NCBI RefSeq assembly: GCF_000717345.1
Contig: NZ_JNZA01000008.1
Span: 309,796 to 373,795, forward strand
Length of the DNA: 64,000 nucleotides
Direction of reading: 5' to 3'
From: Streptomyces lydicus
GTDB taxonomy: Bacteria > Actinomycetota > Actinomycetes > Streptomycetales > Streptomycetaceae
The notes below the pieces were generated by a model. It did no database searches and was not told where the DNA came from. It worked only from the letters and a program-made list of their open reading frames with translations. Numbering within the stretch: position 1 is the first letter of the stretch; each line of letters opens with the position of its first letter. Shown in pieces: positions 1 to 8,551 of the stretch. The translations under genes and the position numbers were made by a program.

Positions 1-96
1 GAGGTCCCGGAGCACACCGTCGAACTGCCCACGCAGACCGCCAACCCCCGCCGCACCGTCCTGATGGTCGCCCCCGAGCAGGACGTACCGGCGTAA
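1..96 (+). CDS. C-terminal end of an unidentified protein
   Basis: The window opens inside a reading frame that ends with TAA at 94-96, giving 31 residues ending PEQDVPA. Codon third positions are G/C-rich, which suits real coding sequence. Nothing in this tail is diagnostic, so I do not assign a function. The next gene starts 83 bp downstream. Confidence 0.45.
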   Translation, partial: EVPEHTVELPTQTANPRRTVLMVAPEQDVPA

Positions 97-179
97 GCGG
101 CGCAGCGGACCGGCCGTGCCCCCGCGATAGCCTGGAGTGTCAACTCCGGCCAATGATCAATGAGGGGCAGCGGCAACCC

Positions 180-941
180 GTGCGCATCGCCAGATTCTCC
201 ATCGACGGCAACGTCGGCTTCGGCGTCGTCGAAGACGACGCACTCGACGTCATCAAGGGGCATCCCTTCGCGGAATTCGAGCGCTCGGGCCAAAAGGTGC
301 CCCTCGACAAGGTCCGGCTGCTGCCGCCCGTCCTGCCCAACAAGGTCGTGGGCGTGGGCCGCAACTACGCCGAACACGCCGCCGAGCTGGGCAACGCCGT
401 CCCGGACGTACCGGTCACCTTCTTCAAGCCGTCCACCTCGGTGATCGGCCCCGGCGACCCCATCGCGTACCCCTCCTTCTCCCAGGAGGTGCACCACGAG
501 GCCGAGCTGGCCGTCGTGATCGGCCGGATGTGCCGCGAGGTGCCCCGCGAGCGCGTCAAGGACGTCATCCTCGGCTACACCTGCGCCAACGACGTCACCG
601 CGCGCGACGTCCAGCAGCGCGAGAAGCAGTGGGCCCGGGCCAAGGGCTTCGACGGCTCCTGCCCGCTCGGCCCCTGGGTCGAGACCGAGCTGGACCCCGC
701 TGACCTCACCATCCAGTGCACGGTCAACGGCGAACAGCGCCAGCTCGGCCGCACGAGCGACATGGTGCGCCCGATCGAGGACCTGATCGTCCACATCACC
801 GAGGCGATGACGCTGCTTCCCGGCGACGTCATCCTCACGGGCACCCCGGCCGGGGTCGGCCCCCTCAACGTCGGCGACGAGGTCGCCGTCACCATCGAAG
901 GCATCGGCACTCTCACCAACAAGGTGATCAAGCGTGGCTAA
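180..941 (+). CDS. fumarylacetoacetate hydrolase (FAH) family protein
   Basis: The 253-residue product has the FAH beta-roll fold of acylpyruvate hydrolases and related C-C bond hydrolases or isomerases, which are cytosolic and use Mg2+. Visible signatures are [16 protein letters not shown], an acidic metal-binding motif in [25 protein letters not shown], and the C-terminal [17 protein letters not shown] chose GTG at 180 because GAGGGG lies 12 nt upstream; an in-frame ATG at 153 would add nine residues without a good ribosome site. The stop overlaps the gltX start by 8 bp, so translation is probably coupled. The family is certain; the substrate is not, since gltX only reflects conserved actinobacterial order. 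Confidence 0.88.
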   Translation: MRIARFSIDGNVGFGVVEDDALDVIKGHPFAEFERSGQKVPLDKVRLLPPVLPNKVVGVGRNYAEHAAELGNAVPDVPVTFFKPSTSVIGPGDPIAYPSFSQEVHHEAELAVVIGRMCREVPRERVKDVILGYTCANDVTARDVQQREKQWARAKGFDGSCPLGPWVETELDPADLTIQCTVNGEQRQLGRTSDMVRPIEDLIVHITEAMTLLPGDVILTGTPAGVGPLNVGDEVAVTIEGIGTLTNKVIKRG

Positions 942-2415
942 CGCGACCCCCGTCCGCGTCCGTTTCTGTCCCTCCCCGACCGGTAACCCCCACGTCGGCC
1001 TGATCCGTACGGCCCTGTTCAACTGGGCCTACGCGCGCCACAACAAGGGCACCCTGGTCTTCCGTATCGAGGACACTGACGCGGCCCGCGACTCCGAGGA
1101 GTCCTACAACCAGCTGCTGGACTCGTTCCACTGGCTCGGCTTCGACTGGGACGAGGGCCCCGAGGTCGGCGGCCCGCACGCGCCGTACCGCCAGTCGCAG
1201 CGGATGGACATCTATCAGGACGTCGCCGACAAGCTCCTCGCGGGCGGCTACGCCTACCACTGCTACTGCACCACCGAGGAGCTCGACGAGCGCCGCGAGG
1301 CCGCCCGCAAGGCCGGCCGGCCCTCCGGCTACGACGGCACGTGCCGCGAGCTGACCGCCGAGCAGAAGGCCGCCTACGAGGCCGAGGGCCGCAGCTCCAT
1401 CGTCCGCTTCCGGATGCCCGACGCGCCGATCACGTTCAACGACCTGGTGCGCGGCGAGCTGACCTTCACCCCGGAGAACGTCCCGGACTACGGCATCGTC
1501 CGCGCCAACGGCGCGCCGCTGTACACCCTGGTCAACCCGGTCGACGACGCCCTGATGGGGATCACCCACGTCCTGCGCGGCGAGGACCTGCTCTCCTCCA
1601 CCCCCCGCCAGGTCGCCCTCTACGCGGCCCTGATCGAGCTGGGCATCGCCAAGGAGATCCCCGCCTTCGGCCACCTGCCGTACGTCATGGGCGAGGGCAA
1701 CAAGAAGCTCTCCAAGCGCGACCCGCAGGCATCCCTCAACCTCTACCGCGAGCGCGGCTTCCTCCCCGAGGGCCTGCTGAACTACCTCGCCCTCCTGGGC
1801 TGGTCCTTCTCGGCGGACCAGGACCTCTTCACGGTGTCCGAGCTGATCGAGAAGTTCGACATCGCGGACGTCAACGCGAACCCGGCCCGCTTCGACCTGA
1901 AGAAGGCCGAGGCGATCAACGCCGACCACATCCGCCGGCTGGACCCGGAGGACTTCGTCAAGTCCTGCGAGCCCTGGCTGAAGGCCCCGTACGCCAACTG
2001 GGCGCCCGAGGACTTCGACGAGGCCGCCTGGCGCGCCATCGCCCCGCACGCCCAGACCCGCGTCACCGTCCTGTCGGACATCACCGCCAACGTCGACTTC
2101 CTGTTCCTCAAGGAGCCCGTCGAGGACGAGGCGTCCTGGGCGAAGGCCATGAAGGGCGAACCGGTGGGCCTGCTCACCACCGCCCGCGCCAAGCTCGCGG
2201 CCGCCGACTGGAGCGCCGGCCCCGAGCCCCTCAAGGAGGCCGTCCTGGCCGCCGGCGAGGAGCACGGCCTCAAGCTCGGCAAGGCGCAGGCCCCCGTCCG
2301 GGTGGCCGTCACCGGCCGCACGGTCGGCCTGCCCCTCTTCGAGTCCCTGGAGGTCCTGGGCAAGGAGCGCACCCTCCAGCGCATCGACGCCGCGCTGGCC
2401 AAGCTGGCCGGCTGA
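934..2415 (+). CDS. gltX: glutamyl-tRNA synthetase
   Basis: Class I aminoacyl-tRNA synthetase of 493 residues that charges tRNA-Glu. In actinobacteria, which use the GatCAB transamidation route, it also mischarges tRNA-Gln. The HIGH motif appears as PHVG around residues 19-22 inside [16 protein letters not shown], and KMSKS as KKLSKR around residues 257-262. Cysteines in YHCYC and YDGTCR fit the zinc-binding insert. The GTG start overlaps the preceding gene by 8 bp. A strong hairpin follows the stop. Three tRNA-Glu and two tRNA-Gln genes lie about 1 kb downstream, so the enzyme and its substrates are clustered. Confidence 0.97.
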   Translation: MANATPVRVRFCPSPTGNPHVGLIRTALFNWAYARHNKGTLVFRIEDTDAARDSEESYNQLLDSFHWLGFDWDEGPEVGGPHAPYRQSQRMDIYQDVADKLLAGGYAYHCYCTTEELDERREAARKAGRPSGYDGTCRELTAEQKAAYEAEGRSSIVRFRMPDAPITFNDLVRGELTFTPENVPDYGIVRANGAPLYTLVNPVDDALMGITHVLRGEDLLSSTPRQVALYAALIELGIAKEIPAFGHLPYVMGEGNKKLSKRDPQASLNLYRERGFLPEGLLNYLALLGWSFSADQDLFTVSELIEKFDIADVNANPARFDLKKAEAINADHIRRLDPEDFVKSCEPWLKAPYANWAPEDFDEAAWRAIAPHAQTRVTVLSDITANVDFLFLKEPVEDEASWAKAMKGEPVGLLTTARAKLAAADWSAGPEPLKEAVLAAGEEHGLKLGKAQAPVRVAVTGRTVGLPLFESLEVLGKERTLQRIDAALAKLAG

Positions 2416-2433
2416 GTTCCGTACGCACGCCTC

Positions 2434-2465
2434 CGGGCCCGGACGCCGCACGGTGTCCGGGCCCG
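2434..2465 (+). terminator. hairpin terminator after gltX
   Basis: Two 14-nt arms (2434-2447 and 2452-2465) pair with one G-T wobble around a 4-nt loop, 18 bp after the gltX stop. There is no T-run, as is common for Streptomyces terminators. Confidence 0.7.
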
Positions 2466-2511
2466 CGGCATTCCCCGGCGGCGCTCCCGGGCGGGCCGCT
2501 AGATTGCTCGC

Positions 2512-3249
2512 ATGGCTCTGCGCGCCGTTCTGTGGGACATCGACGACACCCTGTTCGACTACACCGGGTCGGACCGGACCGGCGCGCTGCGCCACCTCCG
2601 GGCGGAGGGGCTGCTCGCCGCGTACGGCGGGGAGGAGGCGGCGCTGGCCCGCTGGCGCCACGCCATGGAGACCGAGTTCGCCCGGTTCCTCGCCGGCGAG
2701 GTGGGGTTCCTCGACCACCGCAGGGCCCGCGCCCGGACGTTTCTGGACAGGCCGCTGAGCGACGAGGAGGCGGACGCCTGGTTCGGGCGGTACATCGCGC
2801 ATTACGAAGCGTCCTGGGTGCTCTTCCCGGACTCCCTGCCCGCCCTGGAGGCGCTGGCCCCGCTGCTCAGGCAGGCGGTGCTGTCCAACTCCTCCACCGC
2901 CAACCAGGAGCGGAAGCTGGCCGCGCTGGGCATCAGGGCCCGCTTCGAGGCCGTGCTGTGCGCCGATGAACTGGGGCACGCCAAGCCCGCCGCCGAGGCG
3001 TTCGCGAGCGCCTGCGCGGCCCTGGGGCTCGCCGCCGAGGAGGTCGTCTACGTCGGGGACCGGCTGGACATCGACGCGCTGGGCGCCCGGGACGCCGGGC
3101 TGGCCGCCGTCTGGCTGGACCGCACGGGCCCGGACGGCGAGGCCGGCGCGGAGCTGCCGCCGGGGGTACGGCGGATCGCGAGCCTGGCGGAGCTCCCCGA
3201 GCTGTTGCGCGGAGTTATCGGTTTTGGTGCCCCGTCCACGATCAGGTAA
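2512..3249 (+). CDS. HAD-superfamily hydrolase
   Basis: A 245-residue haloacid dehalogenase-like phosphatase. Motif I is DIDDTLFDY near the N terminus, with nucleophile and acid/base aspartates. Motif II is SNSS, the motif III lysine is in HAKPAAEAF, and motif IV is in VGDRLDIDALGA. The region between motifs I and II fits an alpha-helical C1 cap, as in phosphoglycolate or 2-haloacid-type enzymes. The substrate cannot be read from sequence. TAGATT at 2500-2505 ends only 6 nt before ATG and there is no ribosome site, so the mRNA may be leaderless. The tRNA promoter overlaps the 3' end of this gene. Confidence 0.88.
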   Translation: MALRAVLWDIDDTLFDYTGSDRTGALRHLRAEGLLAAYGGEEAALARWRHAMETEFARFLAGEVGFLDHRRARARTFLDRPLSDEEADAWFGRYIAHYEASWVLFPDSLPALEALAPLLRQAVLSNSSTANQERKLAALGIRARFEAVLCADELGHAKPAAEAFASACAALGLAAEEVVYVGDRLDIDALGARDAGLAAVWLDRTGPDGEAGAELPPGVRRIASLAELPELLRGVIGFGAPSTIR

Positions 3250-3252
3250 TGT
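3224..3252 (+). promoter_or_regulatory. candidate promoter of the tRNA array
   Basis: TTGGTG (3224-3229), a 17-bp spacer and TAATGT (3247-3252) match the housekeeping HrdB-type consensus reasonably. The element overlaps the 3' end of the HAD gene and would leave about 80 nt before the first tRNA. Confidence 0.45.
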
Positions 3253-3336
3253 TCTTCCTGCGCCGCCCGAGAGGGCCGAGAGGTCCGGCCGGGAGGCGCA
3301 GATCAAATCAGCCCCCTACAGGGGGTTGCGCTTTGA

Positions 3337-3408
3337 TGGCCTATGGTGTAATTGGCAGCACGACTGATTCTGGTTCAGTTAGTCTAGGTTCGAGTCCTGG
3401 TAGGCCAG
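3337..3408 (+). tRNA. tRNA-Gln (CTG), first copy
   Basis: A 72-nt cloverleaf. The acceptor stem pairs TGGCCTA with TAGGCCA, followed by discriminator G. The anticodon arm ACTGA / TCAGT is fully paired around loop TTCTGGT, giving anticodon CTG. The T arm contains GGTTCGAGTCC. CCA is not encoded. Confidence 0.96.
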
Positions 3409-3429
3409 CTCGCAGAGCTCATCTGCAAA

Positions 3430-3502
3430 GCCCCCGTTGTGTAGCGGCCTAGCACGCTGCCCTCTCAAGGCAGTAGCGCCGGTTCGAATCCGGTCGGGGG
3501 TA
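3430..3502 (+). tRNA. tRNA-Glu (CTC), first copy
   Basis: A 73-nt cloverleaf with acceptor GCCCCCG / CGGGGGT (terminal G-T pair), anticodon arm CTGCC / GGCAG around CTCTCAA (anticodon CTC), and T loop GGTTCGAATCC. It differs from the two later Glu copies by a compensated base pair in the anticodon stem (T:A here, C:G there). Confidence 0.96.
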
Positions 3503-3564
3503 CAGATCCTTCCCAGGGAGACAGTTCGGGTCGCACCCACTGCCTCTCATGCAGGATCGCTAGG

Positions 3565-3637
3565 GCCCCCGTTGTGTAGCGGCCTAGCACGCCGCCCTCT
3601 CAAGGCGGTAGCGCCGGTTCGAATCCGGTCGGGGGTA
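3565..3637 (+). tRNA. tRNA-Glu (CTC), second copy
   Basis: A 73-nt cloverleaf identical to the third Glu copy. Anticodon stem CCGCC / GGCGG, loop CTCTCAA, anticodon CTC. It lies 62 nt after the first Glu gene. Confidence 0.96.
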
Positions 3638-3653
3638 CTGGTCTAAACCACCA

Positions 3654-3725
3654 TGGGCTATGGTGTAATTGGCAGCACGAGTGATTCTGGTTCATTTAGT
3701 CTAGGTTCGAGTCCTGGTAGCCCAG
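3654..3725 (+). tRNA. tRNA-Gln (CTG), second copy
   Basis: A 72-nt cloverleaf with acceptor TGGGCTA / TAGCCCA and anticodon CTG. Relative to the first Gln copy, the anticodon stem is AGTGA / TCATT, which replaces a C:G pair with a G-T wobble. The acceptor also has a compensated change, so the copy is diverged but should fold. Confidence 0.95.
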
Positions 3726-3766
3726 CGCAGCGTGTCCTCGTGACAGGCTCAACTGCAGGAAATCTT

Positions 3767-3839
3767 GCCCCCGTTGTGTAGCGGCCTAGCACGCCGCCCT
3801 CTCAAGGCGGTAGCGCCGGTTCGAATCCGGTCGGGGGTA
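3767..3839 (+). tRNA. tRNA-Glu (CTC), third copy
   Basis: A 73-nt cloverleaf identical in sequence to the 3565-3637 copy. It is the last gene of the Gln-Glu-Glu-Gln-Glu array and is followed 6 nt later by a terminator hairpin. Confidence 0.96.
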
Positions 3840-3844
3840 CGTAG

Positions 3845-3881
3845 AGAGAAGGCCCTCCGCGTCATGCGGGGGGCCTTCTCT
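3845..3881 (+). terminator. terminator of the tRNA array
   Basis: The arm AGAGAAGGCCCTCCGC pairs with GCGGGGGGCCTTCTCT (one T-G wobble) around GTCAT, directly after the last tRNA. Confidence 0.8.
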
Positions 3882-4078
3882 TGTCAACTGCCTTCTTCGA
3901 AGCGCCTGTTGACCGCCTCCGCCTCCGCCCGCCGACGCAGGCTCAACGGCACCGGCCCGCAGAGCATGCTCAGCACTGCCGCCGCCCCCGCCTGCTCCGC
4001 CGGAGTCCCGCACTCCTCGCCCGGACCGGCCGCAGCCGCCGCAGTGGTTCCCGTCGTCGCGGACCGGTTGGCCGGGTG
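3882..4078. other. short region without an intact gene, possibly decayed coding sequence
   Basis: I find no intact gene between the tRNA terminator and the DUF4188 remnant. A minus-strand frame ending at 3884 (tail RRRAEAEAVNRRFEEGS) has coding-like third positions for its last 50 or so codons and could be the decayed end of an old gene. I cannot assign it to a family. Confidence 0.3.
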
Positions 4079-4291
4079 ATGCCCCGCATGATCAAGGAGC
4101 TGGCCGGTGACCGGGAGAGGGCGCGGCAGGGGAGGGGCGAGGTCGGCTTCTGGCACGCGACCTTCGTGGTGCCCGCGGGGTCGTTCGAGAGCAGCTACGT
4201 CAACATGCCGGCGTACGGGCTGGGGGAGGCCCGGGGAGTGGCGCCGGTGGGCCGGCGCGGGGAGCGGGCGGCGGACCGGCCGGCGGCCTGA
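4079..4291 (+). pseudogene. remnant of a DUF4188 (monooxygenase-like) gene
   Basis: The 70-residue frame starts MPRMIKELAGD and continues to GRGEVGFWHATFVVPAGSF and NMPAYGLGEA. These match two separated conserved parts of DUF4188 proteins, which are about 150-170 residues: the mid-N-terminal MPRMxxEL segment and the C-terminal G(E/T)VGxWHETxxVxxGxYE...NMPxxGL segment. Here they are fused with the intervening core (the QYWRSFxDL region) missing, and the N-terminal third is absent. Seen: the two motifs and the shortening. Inferred: 5' loss plus internal deletion made a pseudogene. The family call is from memory of its signatures. Confidence 0.6.
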
Positions 4292-4360
4292 GGGGCGGCC
4301 GCGGGCCGGGCGCGGGACGGCCCCGTACGGAACGGGCCGTACGGGGCCGGGTGCGGTGGG

Positions 4361-5077
4361 TCAGCCGGTGCGGCGCAGTCCCTCGGAGAGGCGGGCGGCG
4401 GCGTCGATGACCGCCTGGGCGTGCATCCGGCCCGGGTGGCGGGTCAGCCGCTCGATCGGGCCGGAGACCGACACGGCGGCCACCACGCGGTTCGAGGGGC
4501 CGCGTACCGGCGCGGAGACGGAGGCCACGCCGGGCTCGCGCTCGCCGATCGACTGGGCCCAGCCGCGGCGCCGTACGCCGGACAGCGCGGTGGCCGTGAA
4601 GCGCGCGCCCTGCAGGCCGCGGTGCAGCCGCTCGGGCTCCTCCCAGGCCATCAGGATCTGGGCCGCCGAGCCGGCCTTCATCGGGAGCGTGGAGCCGACC
4701 GGGACGGTGTCCCGCAGTCCGGACAGCCGTTCCGCGGCCGCCACGCAGATCCGCATGTCGCCCTGCCGTCGATAGAGCTGGGCGCTCTCGCCCGTCACGT
4801 CGCGGAGGTGGGTGAGTACCGGTCCGGCCGTGGCGAGCAGGCGGTCCTCGCCGGCCGCCGCGGCCAGCTCGGAGAGCCGCGGGCCCAGGATGAACCGGCC
4901 CTGCATGTCCCTCGCCACCATCCGGTGGTGTTCCAGTGCCACGGCCAGCCGGTGGGCCGTGGGTCGTGCGAGCCCTGTCGCCGCGACCAGCCCGGCGAGG
5001 GTGGCCGGACCGGACTCCAGAGCGCTCAAAACCAGAGCTGCCTTGTCGAGAACGCCGACGCCGCTAGAGTTGTCCAT
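4361..5077 (-). CDS. ndgR: IclR-family regulator of leucine and amino-acid genes (NdgR/AreB)
   Basis: A 238-residue IclR protein. The N-terminal winged helix-turn-helix is around residues 8-65 ([20 protein letters not shown]), followed by the effector-binding domain ([20 protein letters not shown]). The [14 protein letters not shown] start and the divergent position against leuC match NdgR of S. coelicolor and AreB of S. clavuligerus, known regulators of leuCD and other amino-acid genes. ATG at 5077 is chosen over a longer frame because it matches those proteins. A near-perfect 19-bp palindrome at 5091-5109, just upstream of this start, is the likely operator for both divergent promoters. Confidence 0.93.
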   Translation of the reverse strand: MDNSSGVGVLDKAALVLSALESGPATLAGLVAATGLARPTAHRLAVALEHHRMVARDMQGRFILGPRLSELAAAAGEDRLLATAGPVLTHLRDVTGESAQLYRRQGDMRICVAAAERLSGLRDTVPVGSTLPMKAGSAAQILMAWEEPERLHRGLQGARFTATALSGVRRRGWAQSIGEREPGVASVSAPVRGPSNRVVAAVSVSGPIERLTRHPGRMHAQAVIDAAARLSEGLRRTG

Positions 5078-5090
5078 GCAACGATACTCA

Positions 5091-5109
5091 CGTCTCACAC
5101 TGTGAAACG
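5091..5109. promoter_or_regulatory. candidate NdgR operator between ndgR and leuC
   Basis: CGTCTCACA-C-TGTGAAACG is an inverted repeat with one mismatch between 9-bp arms, the size and symmetry expected of an IclR-family site. It lies 14 bp upstream of the ndgR start and 143 bp upstream of leuC, so it could serve autoregulation and leuCD control. Confidence 0.6.
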
Positions 5110-5251
5110 CAAGTTCAATTTTCCAGGGAAGTCGTCAGTCTGTAGATGTGGCCCTCGACCAGGGCCCCGCGTAAGGCCCGGCAGGGGGATATCTGTGGGC
5201 ACCACGCATGGACGAGCAAGGCCGGCACAGTGGCCGGCCGGAGGGAAAGCG

Positions 5252-6691
5252 ATGGGACGGACACTCGCGGAGAAGGTCTGGGACGACCATGTCGTCCGGC
5301 GCGCGGAAGGCGAGCCCGACCTCCTCTTCATTGATCTGCACCTGCTGCACGAGGTCACCAGCCCGCAGGCGTTCGACGGCCTCCGCAAGGCCGGCCGCCA
5401 GGTGCGCCGCACGGACCTGACCATCGCCACCGAGGACCACAACACCCCGACCCTCGACATCGACAAGCCGATCGCCGACCCGGTCTCGCGCACCCAGCTG
5501 GAGACGCTGCGCAAGAACTGCGCCGAGTTCGGGGTCCGGCTGCACCCGCTGGGCGACGTCGAGCAGGGTGTCGTCCACGTCGTGGGGCCGCAGTTGGGGC
5601 TGACCCAGCCCGGCACCACCGTGGTCTGCGGTGACAGCCACACCTCCACCCACGGAGCCTTCGGCGCGCTGGCGTTCGGCATCGGCACCAGCCAGGTCGA
5701 GCACGTCCTGGCCACCCAGACGCTGCCGCTGGCCCCCTTCAAGACCATGGCGATCACCGTCGACGGTGAGCTGCCGGAGGGCGTCACCGCCAAGGACCTG
5801 ATCCTGGCGATCATCGCCAAGATCGGCACCGGCGGCGGCCAGGGCTACGTCCTGGAATACCGCGGCTCGGCCATCGAGAAACTGTCGATGGAAGCCCGGA
5901 TGACCATTTGCAACATGTCGATCGAGGCGGGCGCCCGGGCCGGCATGATCGCCCCCGACCGCACCACCTTCGACTACCTCCGGGGCCGCGACCACGCCCC
6001 CGAGGGTGAGGACTGGGACGCCGCGGTCGAGTACTGGAAGACGCTGCGTACCGACGACGACGCGGTCTTCGACGCCGAGGTGCACATCGACGCCTCCGCG
6101 CTGTCGCCGTTCGTCACCTGGGGCACCAACCCCGGCCAGGGCGCACCGCTTTCGGCGAACGTCCCCGACCCGGCTTCGTACGAGGACGCCTCGGAGCGCT
6201 TCGCCGCCGAAAAGGCCCTGGAATACATGGGGTTGACGGCGGGTCAGCCGCTGCGCGAGATCAACGTGGACACCGTCTTCGTAGGTTCGTGCACCAACGG
6301 CCGCATCGAGGACCTGCGCTCCGCGGCCTCGATCCTGCAGGGCCGCAAGGTCGCCGACGGCGTACGGATGCTGATCGTCCCCGGTTCGGTCCGGGTCTCC
6401 CTGGAGGCCGTCGCCGAGGGTCTGGACAAGGTCTTCACCGAGGCGGGCGCCGAATGGCGGCACGCGGGCTGCTCGATGTGCCTGGGCATGAACCCCGACC
6501 AGCTGGCGCCCGGTGAGCGCTCCGCGTCCACCTCCAACCGCAACTTCGAGGGCCGCCAGGGCAAGGGCGGTCGTACGCACCTGGTCTCGCCGCAGGTCGC
6601 CGCCGCAACGGCTGTTCTCGGCCATCTGGCCTCACCGGCCGACCTGGCCACGGCCGGCCAGTCCGACGTCGCCACGCCCGCGGGAGTCTGA
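5252..6691 (+). CDS. leuC: 3-isopropylmalate dehydratase large subunit
   Basis: Aconitase-family [4Fe-4S] enzyme of 479 residues. With LeuD it isomerises 2-isopropylmalate to 3-isopropylmalate in leucine synthesis. Cluster ligands are the Cys in [10 protein letters not shown] and the CSMC pair in [12 protein letters not shown]. Other family signatures are [14 protein letters not shown] and EDHNTPT. ATG at 5252 follows GGAGGGAAAGCG, a good ribosome site. leuD starts 3 bp after the stop. Expression is expected to depend on NdgR through the 5091-5109 site. Confidence 0.97.
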   Translation: MGRTLAEKVWDDHVVRRAEGEPDLLFIDLHLLHEVTSPQAFDGLRKAGRQVRRTDLTIATEDHNTPTLDIDKPIADPVSRTQLETLRKNCAEFGVRLHPLGDVEQGVVHVVGPQLGLTQPGTTVVCGDSHTSTHGAFGALAFGIGTSQVEHVLATQTLPLAPFKTMAITVDGELPEGVTAKDLILAIIAKIGTGGGQGYVLEYRGSAIEKLSMEARMTICNMSIEAGARAGMIAPDRTTFDYLRGRDHAPEGEDWDAAVEYWKTLRTDDDAVFDAEVHIDASALSPFVTWGTNPGQGAPLSANVPDPASYEDASERFAAEKALEYMGLTAGQPLREINVDTVFVGSCTNGRIEDLRSAASILQGRKVADGVRMLIVPGSVRVSLEAVAEGLDKVFTEAGAEWRHAGCSMCLGMNPDQLAPGERSASTSNRNFEGRQGKGGRTHLVSPQVAAATAVLGHLASPADLATAGQSDVATPAGV

Positions 6692-6694
6692 ACC

Positions 6695-7288
6695 ATGGAA
6701 GCTTTCACCACCCACACCGGCCGGGCCGTCCCGCTGCGCCGCAGCAACGTCGACACCGACCAGATCATCCCGGCCCACTGGCTGAAGAAGGTCACCCGCG
6801 ACGGCTTCGAGGACGGGCTCTTCGAGGCGTGGCGCAAGGACCCCGAGTTCGTCCTCAACCAGGCGCAGTACAAGGGCGCCACGGTGCTGGTCGCCGGTCC
6901 CGACTTCGGCACCGGCTCCTCCCGTGAGCACGCGGTCTGGGCCCTGCAGAACTACGGCTTCAAGGCCGTCATCTCCTCGCGGTTCGCGGACATCTTCCGC
7001 GGCAACTCCCTCAAGAACGGGCTGCTGACGGTGGTCCTGCCGCAGGAGACCGTGGACCGGCTGCAGAAGCTGGTGGAGGCCGACCCGGCCGCCGAGGTGA
7101 CCGTCGACCTCGTTTCCCGGCAGGTCCGGGCCGAGGGCGTCACCGCCGACTTCGAGCTGGACGAGAACGCTCGTTGGCGTCTGCTGGAGGGGCTGGACGA
7201 CATCAGCCTCACCCTTCGGGAGGAGACCTCGATCGTGGCGTACGAGGCAAATCGCCCGTCATTCAAGCCGCGTACGATCGAGGTCTGA
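6695..7288 (+). CDS. leuD: 3-isopropylmalate dehydratase small subunit
   Basis: A 197-residue swivelling-domain subunit that completes the LeuCD active site. The N-terminal [17 protein letters not shown] and the [17 protein letters not shown] motif are typical, and full length matches the family. It follows leuC by 3 bp and should be translated from the same mRNA. A perfect 13-bp hairpin lies 34 bp after its stop. Confidence 0.97.
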   Translation: MEAFTTHTGRAVPLRRSNVDTDQIIPAHWLKKVTRDGFEDGLFEAWRKDPEFVLNQAQYKGATVLVAGPDFGTGSSREHAVWALQNYGFKAVISSRFADIFRGNSLKNGLLTVVLPQETVDRLQKLVEADPAAEVTVDLVSRQVRAEGVTADFELDENARWRLLEGLDDISLTLREETSIVAYEANRPSFKPRTIEV

Positions 7289-7322
7289 CCTCGGGTTTTT
7301 GGCTCAAAGCGTTATTGCGTAC

Positions 7323-7357
7323 GATGCGCCCCCTGTGCAGTTGGCAGGGGGCGCATC
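7323..7357 (+). terminator. leuCD terminator hairpin
   Basis: Perfect 13-bp arms GATGCGCCCCCTG / CAGGGGGCGCATC (7323-7335 and 7345-7357) enclose a 9-nt loop. There is no T-run. Confidence 0.75.
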
Positions 7358-7423
7358 CGTGTGTGGAGGCGGCTGTTGAGGCCCCGTGAAGCGACAACTC
7401 GCCGCAGATGGCACAATTAGCGC

Positions 7424-7669
7424 ATGGAACGCGACGACCAACTCGAGCTCTACGGTCTTGTCGCCGACCGACTCAAGGACGCACACGCAAGTGTGCGGAC
7501 ACTGCAAGTCCCGGAGGGCGTACGGATGGCGCTGACCCGGAAGCTGCTCGTCATCACGGCCGCGGCTAAACACGATCTTGCGGACGCGGCAAGGCGTCTG
7601 GAGTGGTTCATGGAAGACCTCGACGAAGGTCGTTACCCCGAAGATGTGCACGCCGACGGAAGTCCGTGA
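7424..7669 (+). CDS. small conserved actinobacterial protein of unknown function
   Basis: An 81-residue, mostly helical, acidic protein starting MERDDQLELYGLVADRLKDA. From memory it is a conserved hypothetical located between leuD and hupS in streptomycetes. No signal peptide, membrane helix or catalytic motif is visible. CACAAT at 7412-7417 ends 6 nt before ATG, suggesting a leaderless mRNA. I do not assign a function. Confidence 0.75.
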   Translation: MERDDQLELYGLVADRLKDAHASVRTLQVPEGVRMALTRKLLVITAAAKHDLADAARRLEWFMEDLDEGRYPEDVHADGSP

Positions 7670-7794
7670 AGGTCGAGTTCGTTGCGGCACAAGGGTGATT
7701 AGCCCGTTTCGTGTTTGATTTGCGGTATATATCTGCCTAACGTGCGAAAAAGCTTGGAAACTTTCCTTCCAGCAATGTCTCCGAAGGGGAAGAC

Positions 7795-8454
7795 GTGAAC
7801 AAGGCGCAGCTCGTAGAAGCCATTGCCGACAAGGTCGGCGGCCGACAGGCCGCCGCAGACGCGGTCGACGCAGTGCTGGACGCAATCGTCCGCGCAGTGG
7901 TCAACGGCGACCGCGTTTCGGTCACCGGATTCGGCTCGTTCGAAAAGGTCGACCGCCCGGCCCGCTACGCCCGCAACCCGCAGACGGGTGAGCGCGTGCG
8001 GGTCAAGAAGACGTCGGTGCCGCGTTTCCGCGCCGGTCAGGGCTTCAAGGACCTGGTGAGCGGCTCGAAGAAGCTTCCCAAGGGCGGCGAGGTGTCCGTC
8101 AAGAAGGCCCCCAAGGGCAGCCTCACCGGCGGCGCCGCCATCAAGAAGGCCGCCGCGAAGAAGGCCACCGCCAAGAAGGCGGCCGCCAAGAAGACGACGG
8201 CGAAGAAGACCACGGCGAAGAAGACCACCGCCGCGAAGAAGGTCACCGCCAAGAAGGCCACGCCGGCCAAGAAGGCCACCACGGCGAAGAAGGCCGCCGC
8301 CAAGAAGGCCACGCCGGCGAAGAAGACCACCGCCAAGAAGGCCACGGCGAAGAAGACCGCCCCCGCCAAGAAGGCCACCGCCAAGAAGGCCCCTGCCAAG
8401 AAGGCCACCGCGCGCAAGACCACCGCGAAGAAGACCACCGCTCGCAAGCGGTGA
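7795..8454 (+). CDS. hupS: HU-type nucleoid protein with lysine-rich tail
   Basis: The 219-residue product has an N-terminal HU domain (residues 1-95: [58 protein letters not shown]) and a long tail of KKA/KKT/AKK repeats resembling eukaryotic histone H1. This two-part form is HupS of Streptomyces, a nucleoid protein important in sporulating hyphae and spores; the second HU (HupA) lacks the tail. GTG at 7795 follows GAAGGGGAAGAC. A terminator follows. The AAG-rich repeats at 8130-8450 are prone to unequal recombination, so tail length should vary between strains. Confidence 0.95.
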   Translation: MNKAQLVEAIADKVGGRQAAADAVDAVLDAIVRAVVNGDRVSVTGFGSFEKVDRPARYARNPQTGERVRVKKTSVPRFRAGQGFKDLVSGSKKLPKGGEVSVKKAPKGSLTGGAAIKKAAAKKATAKKAAAKKTTAKKTTAKKTTAAKKVTAKKATPAKKATTAKKAAAKKATPAKKTTAKKATAKKTAPAKKATAKKAPAKKATARKTTAKKTTARKR

Positions 8455-8479
8455 CCACAGCAGCGGCGACGCCATGCGT

Positions 8480-8511
8480 CGGGCCGGTCTCCCTCCGGGG
8501 AGCCCGGCCCG
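8480..8511 (+). terminator. hupS terminator hairpin
   Basis: CGGGCCGGTCTCCC and GGGAGCCCGGCCCG pair (one T-G) around TCCG, 25 bp after the hupS stop. Confidence 0.75.
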
Positions 8512-8551
8512 CGGTGCATGTGGCCGCACGTCGCCGTCTAGGCTCTCTTCC

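Noticed and set aside
928..3306. A 792-codon open frame on the minus strand opposite gltX
   Set aside because: It mirrors gltX, which has all family motifs, and reads as low-complexity Gly/Arg/Val/Leu typical of antisense translation of high-GC genes.
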